Notes under the pieces: generated by a model
Seen by the model: only the letters and a program-made list of their open reading frames with translations
Database searches by the model: none
What the model was told of the DNA's origin: nothing
Assembly (NCBI GenBank): GCA_025399215.1
Contig: MU621401.1
Location: forward strand, 1-19,689
Origin: Globomyces pollinis-pini
Lineage: Eukaryota; Chytridiomycota; Chytridiomycetes; Rhizophydiales; Globomycetaceae
Direction of reading: 5' to 3'
Length of the DNA stretch: 19,689 nt
In this document: positions 9,494 through 18,297 of the stretch, piece by piece
How positions within the stretch are numbered: position 1 is the first letter of the stretch
Layout: every line of letters begins with the position of its first letter
Translations under genes and position numbers: made by a program

Positions 9494-10977
9494 ATGGATT
9501 GTGGACAACTTTATTCTTATTGTAAATATGCAATTTGCGCCTATAGCAAAATATCAGTCCAAATCTTTTCAGAGACCAGAAGATGACGTTGAAGAGGAGT
9601 TTCCTTCTAACATTAAGGGATGTCGGCATAGCATTGCGGTTTCACCAAATCGAAAAACCGATGAGACTCTCAAAACAGAATCATCATTGGTACAAAATCG
9701 TAAGCGGAACAGCATTTACTAGTTAGAAACAATTAAACAATTCGACATCCAGAATGTGATTGGCGACAGTATATTCGGAAAGGTAAGAATAAGATAGACT
9801 CATACTAAACTCAGATACGAATTGTTCGACGAAAGGATGATCCAAAGAAAAACTATGCAATGAAACGAATATCTAAACGAAAATCAACAACAGAAAATAC
9901 GGTCTACTTTATATTTCGAGAACGAAGCATTCTCCAATCATTACGTCATCAAGGGGTGGTCATGTTGCGATATGCATTCCAAGATAATGACAGTCTATAC
10001 ATGATTTACGATCATTCGCCTATTAATTTCAGATCTATAATGACAAAGGATTGTATGAAGGATCCTATCACCAGAATGTATGCTGCAGAAATAGCACTCG
10101 CATTGGATTATTTGCACCAAAACTTTATTACCCATAGGTATTAGGCCTTTAATACTTAAATTATGTTCTAGAGATTTGACACCAGAAAATATTTTGATTG
10201 ATAGCAGTGGTCACGTCCTCGTGTCAAACTTTTCATTTGCTATCTCCATTAAGCAAACAACGCCAAAGCATGCGATAGGATCACCAACATATATGGGTAT
10301 TAAACCAACCACTCTAACAGTAGCTCCTGAAATGTCATCCAAAAAGCCATACCGGTATGCTGTCGATTGGTGGTCTTTTGGGATAATCCTATTCGAATGC
10401 ACCTATGGGCAGGTATTAATGCTACTATCTGATTCATACAGGCCCCATTGTTTGAAAAAGATTCACCTATATTCTTAGCTAATCATGCATCTTTATCTCA
10501 GCCAATTAAATCATCGCCTGCCAGAGAGTTATTATACAAAGGATTGTTAAATTTTGATGTAAACAGGAGACTTGGTAGTGCAGACGGTGGCCTTGGGTTT
10601 AAGCGTGATATCAAACCTCATCCATGGTTTGAGCTCATTGATTGGAAAGCAGTAGAGTCGAGAGAGGTCAAAGTAAGTTAATTCCAAATAACAAAGATTA
10701 GCCAGAAGCTCATGTACCGTCATGGAATAATGAGAAAACAACCAGAAAGCGCCGGTCCACTTTCTCATTCCCAGCCTCATTGAAAGATTTAATGAAATTC
10801 CCCAAACCAAAGAGTCACAATGAATTGACTGCTGAAGCATTGGAGCTGGAACTTCAATCAACCGAATTAAGTATCTTTGAATACTATTTTCCATATCATC
10901 ACGAATTCGCTGACGCTTGTGATAATTTGAAAATTCCTCCCCAATTTTGCAATAGTGAGGCGGAAGGAGGAGAATAA
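9494..10977 (+). CDS. YANK/STK32-derived pseudokinase, tandem paralogue
   Basis: Eight exons give 426 residues. Introns: 9522-9546, 9700-9726, 9783-9814, 10138-10171, 10297-10323 (alternative acceptor 10320), 10413-10441, 10673-10701. It aligns along the whole kinase domain with the gene upstream, and three exons are the same length in both (56, 125 and 89 nt). Kept: Lys96 (YAMKR), the Glu of FRERSIL, HRD Asp188, Asn193, the APE motif and the DWWSFGIILFE helix. Lost: the second glycine of the loop (GDSIFG, Ser75), the catalytic-loop Lys (HRDLTPEN, Thr190) and the metal-binding Asp of the DFG/DFN position (VSNFSF, Asn206). Loss of that Asp makes phosphotransfer unlikely. The C-terminal tail still resembles that of the active copy (ELELQS...EYYFPYHHEFAD versus ELELEE...[11 protein letters not shown]) but lacks the QNHS repeats. 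The frame is intact, so this is a maintained protein rather than a decayed gene. Confidence 0.92.
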
Positions 10978-11160
10978 CCGGCATTTAAATAAACTATATC
11001 AGTCACCACTTAATAGCTAGAACAGCATTTGGAATTTTTAATTATTGAAATTGGTATATTTTTCAAGGCGTGGTTCTCTGAGTCATATTTGTCATCAACA
11101 CTTCTTCATATAAAACCTCAGGATAATTTATAGACATTATATAATTAATTGTGTATATAA
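10978..11160. other. Spacer with probable methyltransferase promoter
   Basis: A 183-bp AT-rich spacer. A TATATAA string sits immediately before the ATG at 11161 and a second ATATAAAA at 11109-11116. No coding sequence is seen. Confidence 0.4.
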
Positions 11161-11730
11161 ATGTCTCGAGGAGCTAGAAATATGTTTGTTAATGGGTTTG
11201 AAGAAAGAAGAGACTTGGAACAGTACTTTTGGACACAAGATACCATCCACAGATTCCAAATCGCATTACAATTCCAACAAGATGCATGCTGTCTTTGCGT
11301 CCCATCACTAGCACATTCATATCATGTTTTAGCTACAGAAAATGAAGAGCCATCCCAAGAAAAATTCTTGTTGGATATCGACACGCGCTTTGATTATTTA
11401 CCTTTATTTAGATACTTTGATTTACTTTTACCACACATGACTGTTATTGATAGTAAATTCAAGATTGTTGTGTTTGATCCACCATTCTTCTACATTCCTT
11501 TGGAAGTTTTATACAAAGCAGTGTTGTATGTCACAGGTGGTAATGCAAATGCAAAGTTATTGATCGGATTCCTTAAACGCGAAGAAGTACCATTGCTAAA
11601 AGTGTTCAAAGCCTTTCAACTCAAACCTACTAGCTTCCAACTCCAGTACACACATGTGAAACCCAACAAGTGGATTAATTATTGTTTGTATTCCAACATT
11701 GATTTACCGGGAATCAAGAGACGTAAATAA
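11161..11730 (+). CDS. DPPF-motif methyltransferase, N6-adenineMlase family (EEF1AKMT1/ZCCHC4-like)
   Basis: A single exon of 189 residues. Features in order: YFWTQDTI near residue 21-28 (family QFWYS..T), ACCLCVPSLAHSY (first strand and following turn), LLDIDTRF near 74-81 (family LxxDxRF), the catalytic-type motif VVFDPPFFYIPL about 104-115, a helix-strand KLLIGFLKREE, and a C-terminal NKWINYCLYSNIDLPGIKRR. This is the layout of Pfam N6-adenineMlase proteins. That family includes eEF1A lysine methyltransferase EEF1AKMT1/Efm5 (DPPY/DPPF) and the 28S rRNA m6A enzyme ZCCHC4 (DPPF). The LLDID and DPPF strings are closer to ZCCHC4, but the zinc fingers of that protein are absent. The substrate therefore stays open: protein lysine or rRNA adenine. 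It is the only intact gene in the window without introns apart from the small secreted protein and the LRR gene. Confidence 0.78.
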   Translation: MSRGARNMFVNGFEERRDLEQYFWTQDTIHRFQIALQFQQDACCLCVPSLAHSYHVLATENEEPSQEKFLLDIDTRFDYLPLFRYFDLLLPHMTVIDSKFKIVVFDPPFFYIPLEVLYKAVLYVTGGNANAKLLIGFLKREEVPLLKVFKAFQLKPTSFQLQYTHVKPNKWINYCLYSNIDLPGIKRRK

Positions 11731-12024
11731 ATTCTTTTTTAAGCACTTACATTTCTTTCCCTAAAGTGCAATTAGGGTGGTTCTTGAGTTTCAAGCAAGT
11801 ATTGCTATCAGAATATACTCCTATTCACGCGACACGTAAATAAGCTTCTCATTCAATTTATTCTTTACCACCCTATCGGATAATTGACTCACAGAATGGG
11901 ATAAATCAAACCTACACACAAAGTTTTTTTGTGGGCTTCTTCGTTTTTGGTGAGCCACAGAGTTCCAAGGGGCGTTAGTGGTCCAAACTCCTAAAATTCT
12001 TATCTCTAGAAGATACAGTTCTTG
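11731..12024. other. Hairpin-rich intergenic region, possible structured RNA
   Basis: No ORF of note in 294 bp, but several inverted repeats follow one another: GCACTT/AAGTGC (11743-11769), CTTGA/TCAAG (11783-11795), AGCAA/TTGCT (11794-11806), TAGGGTGGT/ACCACCCTA (11773-11781 with 11867-11875) and TGTGGGCT/AGCCACA (11930-11959). ACAGAA lies between the last two and ACAGAG ends the last one. This loosely recalls an H/ACA layout. It may equally be UTR structure; the region must also hold the promoter of the next gene. Confidence 0.35.
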
Positions 12025-13362
12025 ATGTCATCCGAAAAAGAATCTCAATTCCAACCGGTGTCCTCCCCAAATTTGATGCACGCCGATTTAGTAGATGATG
12101 AAGATGTCTCATTGGATTTGCATTTAACTTTGAAAGGTTACTATAACTGCATTCGTTGACCTTTTAGATGCTACAAATGAATATATTCAGATGGAACAGC
12201 AAGAAAGTTTATTGCTGGAGTCTGAAAAAACTATATTGAAGTTACAAAAGAGTCTGACGACCCTTAATGCAGAAATACTTGGACTAGAAAATGAAAGTTC
12301 CTATCTAATTCAACAAAAGTAAGGATATTATTGTTTATTTTTAGAACCTCTCTTAATCAATCACTTTCATCCATTAAATTTTTCAGAAACACTGAAGAAA
12401 TGAAAAAATCATTGGCGGAGACTGAAAACCGACAAGCAATTGTGGAAAAGCTATTATTAGAAGCTCGCGCAAGTTACAACGATATGACTTCGGAGCGTGA
12501 TAAAGTGCAAGCAGATGTACAAAAACTCCAATACGTCAAAAATCGAATCGAAAACTTGTTTAATCGGGTTTTTAGACGACCCAACTCAACCTTTGAACAA
12601 GAATTAAGGCTTTTTAATGATTGTCAAAAGTTAAAATCAGAAAGGGCCAGTTTACTGAAAGAACTGACGAGAGTTGAAAAAAGTCGTACCCTCCTTATGC
12701 AAATGATTCGCACTATTTCACAAAAATTAAACGAAGAACAATACCTCACTACCATGACATCCATTAACATCCATAATGCAAATGCTATGTTTCTTGTCCG
12801 GATCCAAAAAGATTATTGGACGGCCAGAAAAGTCAATTCATCTCTCCCACCTGCCACTTTTATACTCGGATCAAACATTGAAACTGACCCGGAATCAATA
12901 GAGTGTGGTAATTATAGTCATCAAGATTTAAAACTGTCAATTACCAAACTTCAGACCCTCACCAAAGATCTATTGCAACAATCATCGTATTTGAAGTTAG
13001 AATCATCTTCTTTGAAGGCGCATCTAGACGGCCAACTCAAACTTTTAGATGAGGAAAGACGCCGAATTCTTCGAGGAGTAGCATTAAATTGGGACCGACG
13101 TCGGTTGACAGGAATATACAAAGATGATATGGACTTACCACCTCCGTATCACCACGATGCACATCGATCTCCTCCTCGAAGAACTGAATCCAACCCACAT
13201 ACCACGAGGGATCGGTATCAACATACCAAATTACTTCAAAGATCTCGGACGTCAGTAAATCGTCGTAGTACACGAACCCCACTACTAATAGACCTTATTG
13301 ATGAAAAACGTAAAGATTCAAACTCTCCAGCACAAAATTTCGAACCTAGATGGGCAGTTTAG
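12025..13362 (+). CDS. Coiled-coil protein of unknown function
   Basis: Three exons (introns 12137-12167 and 12319-12344) give 426 residues from ATG at 12025 to TAG at 13360-13362. I do not recognise the family. Residues of roughly 35-200 are a long heptad-like, charged coiled coil (ESEKTILKLQKSLTTLNAEI, EEMKKSLAETENRQAIVEKL). A second helical stretch around 275-325 (LSITKLQTLTKDLLQQ, LKLLDEERRRILRG) is followed by a Pro/Arg/Ser-rich, basic and probably disordered tail (LPPPYHHD, SPPRRTES). There is no signal peptide and no membrane segment. The ATG used is the first in frame and the acidic N-terminus (DLVDDEDVSLDL) reads smoothly into exon 2. Such proteins are often cytoskeletal, spindle-pole or kinetochore components, but nothing here decides this. 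AATAAA at 13384 is a likely polyadenylation signal. Confidence 0.7.
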
Positions 13363-13476
13363 TAACTTTTAATGATAATTATTTAATAAAGGATTGATGG
13401 TTTCCTTATTTCAAGTAGTGTGGCTTTTTGCAATTGAACATTTTTGTTTTTGAGATCAACACTTTTAACCAATTGA

Positions 13477-15028
13477 ATGTCAATCCCACTTGAGAGCATT
13501 GAAAAATTAACAATAGCAAAACTCAAGCCATTATTGGCAGAACGTAATCTACCAATAACAGGGAACAAGAAAGCATTAGTAGAAAGATTAACGTTGGCAA
13601 TCAATAATGGTAACAATAAATGAACTAACTGAAAAAAGAACAAGGACAAAACGATGCTGCCAAGGATGTAGATACTGAGGTGGAATTGCCTGTTGCTGAT
13701 AAACCACCATCTCCTAAAAAAAGTCTCATAACAAAACCAATATCTCCATTGAAATCTAAACCAACTGAAACCCCAATATCTCCATTAAAATCACAACCAA
13801 ATGAAAAGCCAATGTCCCCAGTGAAATCGCAGCTGGCAGAAAAACCTTCATCCCCATCTAAATCTACAGAAAAACCAGTATCACCGTTAAAATCGGATAA
13901 TTCAAAGGCTACTGAGCTAGATATACAGAATAAGAGCGCACATAGTGAAATAAAAGCACCTAAATCTCCAATCAAGTCACCGCTCAAATCATCTATGCCA
14001 AGCACAGTAAATGAACCAGTAGAATCTCCAAGTTTGGAAAAAAAATCAGATGGAATTGATTCCAGTAAACCCAAGTCCCCACTTAAATCACCAAAAGCTA
14101 GTACATCGAACGATACTCTAAATAAGCCAAAATCGCCGCTCAAAACAGCAAGTTCAAATACCAATAAAGAATCAACTTCCATCCACAGTTCTGTAAATGA
14201 TCAGAAACACAAGGAAGCGCAAGGAACAAAGTCCCCTTCTAGAAGCATGAATGTTGATGTCCCAGATTATTCTACACCTACATCAGTAGCAAGCTCACCG
14301 CGAGCCCGCAGTCGCTCTCCTCAGCGAAAGGATGTAGAGATGGCAACTAGTCCGGTTGCTACTCACCAACCTTTGTTGAAACGTCCACGCAGTCCATCAC
14401 CAATTAGTAAAAATAGTTCTAATGGAAGTAAATTTCAACATTGTTTACCTTTTATTTAGGTCATTCGTTGCATTTGCGTCCATTTACCAGACCTTTGAAC
14501 CTTATAATGTTAAAATCTAAACTTTCCAGTTTTGGGCCATTGAAAGAATTTTGGATTGACAATAAGAGATCACATTGTTTAGTGACTGTAAGTGACTAAA
14601 TTATTAACTCATTTTAGTATGAAAAGAGCCAGGATGCAGCATCAGCTAGAGAAGATATGAATGGAGTCATTTTCCAAGAAGGGTTTGAGCATTTAGTAGT
14701 TGGATATGTGAATGAAACTGACTTTGATTCAATCAAATCTAGTGATGGATCTAAAGTGAGACCATCAACATTTATTGAAAATCTATCCAACTCTCTTGAT
14801 CGAAATGGTGGAGACTCAAAGAGAACTAAAACTGATGATCATCATGACCGTGTTAAACCTATTAACTCGACTGGCCAGAGATTACATAGTGATCGATATG
14901 TTCGACCATCAAGCTCATTGGATACCGTCGTAGGCCAAAATAAACCCAAACCAAATGCCTCTTCACAAGAAGGGCTAAAGATGACCGTGGCAGAACCCGT
15001 TATTGGATACCGTTTAAACAAAGACTAA
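13477..15028 (+). CDS. Acinus-like protein (ASAP/PSAP splicing complex): SAP, SPxK repeats, RRM, RSB motif
   Basis: Four exons (introns 13610-13638, 14428-14459, 14588-14617) give 486 residues. Domain order: an N-terminal SAP domain (about 5-42: LTIAKLKPLLAERNLPITG, NKKALVERL), which binds DNA or RNA; a 260-residue disordered part with many S-P-x-K motifs (SPLKS and variants); an RRM-like domain starting at about residue 310 (SLHLRPFTRPLNL, FGPLKEFWIDNKRSHCLVTY, DMNGVIF), matching the non-canonical acinus RRM; and a C-terminal KMTVAEPVIGYRL that matches the spacing of the RSB motif (KTKxTPxIYxLPL). In animals acinus joins RNPS1 and SAP18 in the ASAP complex linked to the exon junction complex and splicing. 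The protein is far shorter than human acinus and ends directly after the RSB-like motif. The start at 13477 is the first ATG before the SAP domain. Confidence 0.9.
13731..14150 (+). repeat. Degenerate SPxK repeat region in acinus-like gene
   Basis: A unit of about 36-39 nt encoding K-P-x-S-P-x-K-S plus a short linker occurs six times near 13731-13920 (ISPLKSKP, ISPLKSQP, MSPVKSQL, SSPSKS, VSPLKS). It reappears at 13960-14150 as KSPIKSPLKS and KPKSPLKS. S-P-x-K is the consensus CDK phosphorylation site and also a known DNA-minor-groove motif of basic nuclear tails. It creates a long open frame on the opposite strand (13625-14182) that is an artefact. Confidence 0.8.
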
Positions 15029-15193
15029 ATAGTAGTGATTGATCATAATATGAATATTTCAGAATCATTATTGTTTTTGATTGTATAGAATTGCTTAGTA
15101 AGTCTTCCTTGATGATTTTATTTATCGTGAATCGTTGCTTTGTTTATCATTCAGTTTCCATGCTAAACCCTTTTGATTCTCCAATAATTTGTA

Positions 15194-15460
15194 ATGAAGA
15201 CCAAGCTAATTCTAATGATGATGGCATCTGTTAAAGCAGGACAAACTGTAAACGTAACAAGTAGTACCATTACAACCCAAATACCAACTGTCGCACCCCT
15301 CATAGCAACCAGTTTGTATAGTGCTATAACTACTACACCTCCAAGTGCGAAGAATGCACAGAGTTATACATATGAGCCAGAGAAAAGCATTGGACTTCCT
15401 TGTAGGTTGGATATGATTCCATTAGTGATTTTGATTGTATATTCCACAGTCCTGATGTAA
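15194..15460 (+). CDS. Small secreted or GPI-anchored Thr/Ser-rich protein (hypothetical)
   Basis: A single exon of 88 residues from ATG at 15194 to TAA at 15458-15460. The N-terminus MKTKLILMMMASVKAG has the basic-then-hydrophobic form of a signal peptide. The middle is rich in Thr, Ser, Ala and Pro (VTSSTITTQIPT, SAITTTPPSA) and would be a good substrate for O-glycosylation. The last 17 residues (DMIPLVILIVYSTVLM) are hydrophobic and reach the very end, like a GPI-attachment signal or a tail membrane segment. The single Cys lies just before it. This layout is common among small fungal cell-surface proteins. I recognise no family. The gene could be a chance frame, but the two hydrophobic ends around a Thr-rich centre argue that it is real. 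Confidence 0.55.
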   Translation: MKTKLILMMMASVKAGQTVNVTSSTITTQIPTVAPLIATSLYSAITTTPPSAKNAQSYTYEPEKSIGLPCRLDMIPLVILIVYSTVLM

Positions 15461-15552
15461 TAAATCCAAATACTTTCGAAATCCTTCCTTATTCGTTTAT
15501 TGTGATCGTTGAGGGTAAAAAAGGTTTTGTTGTGAATTCTTTTGTTTTTGCA

Positions 15553-17113
15553 ATGACATATTCATCTGCCTTCAACGTGGTGGGGACACCAGAATTGTGT
15601 GCTCACTGGTACAGAATTTAGAGTTAATTCTAGGGGATATCCGTGTCAATCATACTCGTTTAATACCTCGGATAATTATAAGTTACAAGTTCATAGAATT
15701 CCTAATCAGAAATCATCGGCCCTTCCTATCCTGCTTTGGCATGGTCTGTCCAACTGTAGCGAGTTGTTTGTGAGTTCTTCTCCTGCTCGTAGTCTGGCCT
15801 TTGTTTTACATGATGCTGGTTTTGACGTTTGGTTAGCCAATACAAGAGGAAACAAATATTCATTTGGACATTCAAAGCTGGATTTAAATACCTGGTCAGG
15901 ATTATCGGAATATTGGAGTTATTCGATTGATCATTTAGCTGAATACGATCTACCAGCTACTGTTGATTTTATCTTGAATTTTACAAATAGTCCAAAATTG
16001 AACTATATTGGATTTTCTCAAGGATCTGCAATAGCATTTGCTGCTCTTGCTTTAGATGAAGAACTAAATCATAAAATTAACCATGTGTTTGGTTTAGCTC
16101 CTGCAATGAAACCCAAGAGTAATCATGATCTTTTAATTCAATTTAGAAATTCCAAATGATTTTTTTAATTCCATACCTCCAAATTACTTTTATTATTTCC
16201 TCGGTAATGGATCTTTTGTTCCATTTGTACAACATTTTCATCGGATTCCAGCTGGTATTCATATCAATCGAAGTATTATCAAATCAGCCATGAAATTGAT
16301 ATTCAAATGGGATTTGGACAAGTACGTTTTGTTTTTATAACCTTTATTAGATTAGGTACCACTGATCGTGAATTATTATTGTTTCAAAACGTTTTTTCTC
16401 CAACAAGTGTTCAAAATTTTGTTGTAACTTTTTGATATTTACATTAATATTAGCATTGGTTTCAAATATTATCAAATGATCGTTTTGCTCCGTACGATCG
16501 AGGTGATCAACCATATCGTTCAGTTCCTTTACTTGCATATCCAACTAAACATATCACATCAAAATTAACTTTATATTGTGGTAATTTGGATAATATCGCG
16601 GATATTGAATATTTGGAAAATGCATTGCCATGCCATACTAATATCCATTTTAGAGATTATGAACATTTGGTAATTCCATTATTTCTGTTAATTCACAATT
16701 AGGATTTCGTTTGGGCTGTTGATGCTAAAGAACAAGTATGGGATGAAATCATATCCATTATGAATGCAGAGACACAAGCAGATCTAGCAGTGAATAAATT
16801 TCATACTTTAGGAGAAGATTATAGTGATATTATGAATGAAAATATTAAAACTGTACCTTCATCATCACCAAACCAATCACTTTTTGGTATTATTGAGACG
16901 GAATCAAACATTACCGAAAAAACAATTTTAAATCAAATTGAAGATATCTTGGATGATATCAATTTGGAAGATAATATAGATGAGCATAGAAATGTTCAAC
17001 AAAACAGCAATTGTTATGATGAAAAGGTTTCTATTGATATGATTCCTGTGGATTCTATCGCAAATCCACATAACCAAAAGTTGGACGATTATGCTTTAGC
17101 TGCAGATTCGTAA
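15553..17113 (+). CDS. Acid-lipase-family steryl ester hydrolase (alpha/beta hydrolase)
   Basis: Six exons (introns 15597-15621, 16119-16146, 16322-16350, 16424-16453, 16670-16702) give 471 residues. Relatives are the lysosomal/gastric acid lipases and yeast Tgl1/Yeh steryl esterases, which hydrolyse sterol esters or triacylglycerol. The N-terminal ab-hydrolase lipase block reads TPELVNSRGYPCQSY, then YKLQVHRIP. The oxyanion region is ILLWHGL. The nucleophile elbow GFSQGS gives Ser147, followed by Asp309 in CGNLDNIAD and His334 in YEHLDFVWA, a full triad with family spacing. The first intron is supported because it joins TPEL to VNSRGYP. No signal peptide or N-terminal membrane helix is seen from this start, unlike many relatives. 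About 100 residues after the fold are acidic and disordered (LDDINLEDNIDEH). It is convergent with the E3BP-like gene, 68 bp away. Confidence 0.94.
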
Positions 17114-17181
17114 TTTAACCTTTAGAGAACCAACTATTTATATTTAATAGTAATATATTTTTTAATATTGCTAAATTGTTT

Positions 17182-18142
17182 TTATTGAATTAATTCATTT
17201 GGAGTTTTTTCTAATTGATTCTTGATATGCTTCAAAAAATTACTTGCTGATTTAAAAGACACTTTTCGTTCATCCACCACAAGCTCTAATCTTACTCTAG
17301 TCACTGATGAGGCTTTTGGGGTTAAAAAATCTAATAGATCGTATTCTTCTGAGACTTTCAAAACACTGTTCGAAGGAGTTGCTGAAGGTTGGCCAATCAA
17401 AAAGTCCAACACATCGTTATTGGAAGTAGTAGGAACATCAGCTAAATTATTCACTGATAAGATTGCTGTTTCTCCATTTTGTAAATGAAATGTTTCAGTT
17501 TCATTTTGTACACCTAATGCCAAAGAATCAATCAATCTAACAATATTAACTAATTCAATATGTTACCTAAAAGTTCCAGGTGTAACTTTGGTAGAACTTG
17601 ATTTTAATTTTTTGAAAATGGATTCCTTTAGTTTTTCACCACCATCAACTTTAGAATTGAAAGTATATCCAATCGATTTTCTGGTGTAATAAACATCGTT
17701 CGATTTAAAAGATTCTTTGAAATCTAGATATTAATTTTTATTTATAGTACCTTTAACGTTTTGAATTGAAGATAAGGCAGCCAATGAGATTAAATCTGTG
17801 ACAGATGAATCCTTTCTAGATTGCACTATTGCATTAACATTGGACAAATCAATATCGATTGAATGATAAGATTCATTAAAAACAGAGTCCAATGAAGCAT
17901 TTGCACCACCATTTTTAAGGAAAGCCAACACATCACCTTTCAATAATCTATTCTTTGGACCTAAATAATTAATTAAAGAAGGGATCTTTACCAGTAGGTA
18001 ATATATGCATTAAATCCTCATTTGATATTTTATGTTGATGAATCAAGAACGAGACAGAAGGTAAATAAGTGATTCCAGTTGATAAAGAGCGAGACCACTT
18101 TGAGTAAGTCATTCTATTCCAAGATGCTTTCATAAACATCAT
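17182..18142 (-). CDS. PDX1: E3-binding protein-like component of 2-oxo acid dehydrogenase complex, no lipoyl domain
   Basis: Four exons (introns 17961-17991, 17724-17750, 17537-17566) give 290 residues from ATG at 18142. The first 25 residues (MMFMKASWNRMTYSKWSRSL) are basic, hydroxylated and free of acidic residues, a likely mitochondrial targeting signal. Residues 28-65 are a peripheral subunit-binding domain: LPSVSFLIHQHKIS, then ILPTGPKNRLLKGDVLAFL, with the conserved Arg55 and G-D-V that contact dihydrolipoamide dehydrogenase. The rest follows the acyltransferase fold in a degenerate form: SYHSIDIDLSNVNAI, VTDLISLAALSSIQNV and a final VRLELVVDERKVSF...FLKHIKNQLE. The catalytic DHRxxDG of E2 is replaced by VDERKVSF, so it has no acyltransferase activity, as in E3-binding proteins (yeast Pdx1, human PDHX). 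Those carry an N-terminal lipoyl domain; here only 155 bp separate the start from the next gene, leaving no room for one. Confidence 0.87.
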
Positions 18143-18297
18143 TTTCTTATTCAAAAATATGAGGAATTTCGTTTAATTAAAATAATTTTTAAATCTTCAA
18201 TTTTTACATCAGTGACGCCACAGTGTCATTTAAAATTTTCAGTTTATTAATGAAGTAAGTAGAAAAGAGTAACGATGGAAGGGTGAAATTGAATAAA

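Noticed and set aside
9720..9722. In-frame TAG that would truncate the pseudokinase
   Set aside because: It lies inside a good 27-nt intron (9700-9726, GTAAGC..TTAG) at the place matching the first intron of the active copy.
10547..10984. 145-residue open frame on the - strand
   Set aside because: It lies opposite the conserved kinase C-lobe and tail, which explain the sequence fully.
13625..14182. 185-residue open frame on the - strand
   Set aside because: It is antisense to the SPxK repeat region of the acinus-like gene; its periodic Gly/Asp sequence only mirrors the repeat codons.
16347..16544. 65-residue - strand frame
   Set aside because: Opposite lipase exons that carry the conserved HW.Q and family blocks.
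18204..18222. Imperfect palindrome around GTGACGCCACAGTGTCA
   Set aside because: One mismatch in short arms; it may be a CRE-like site but chance is likely.
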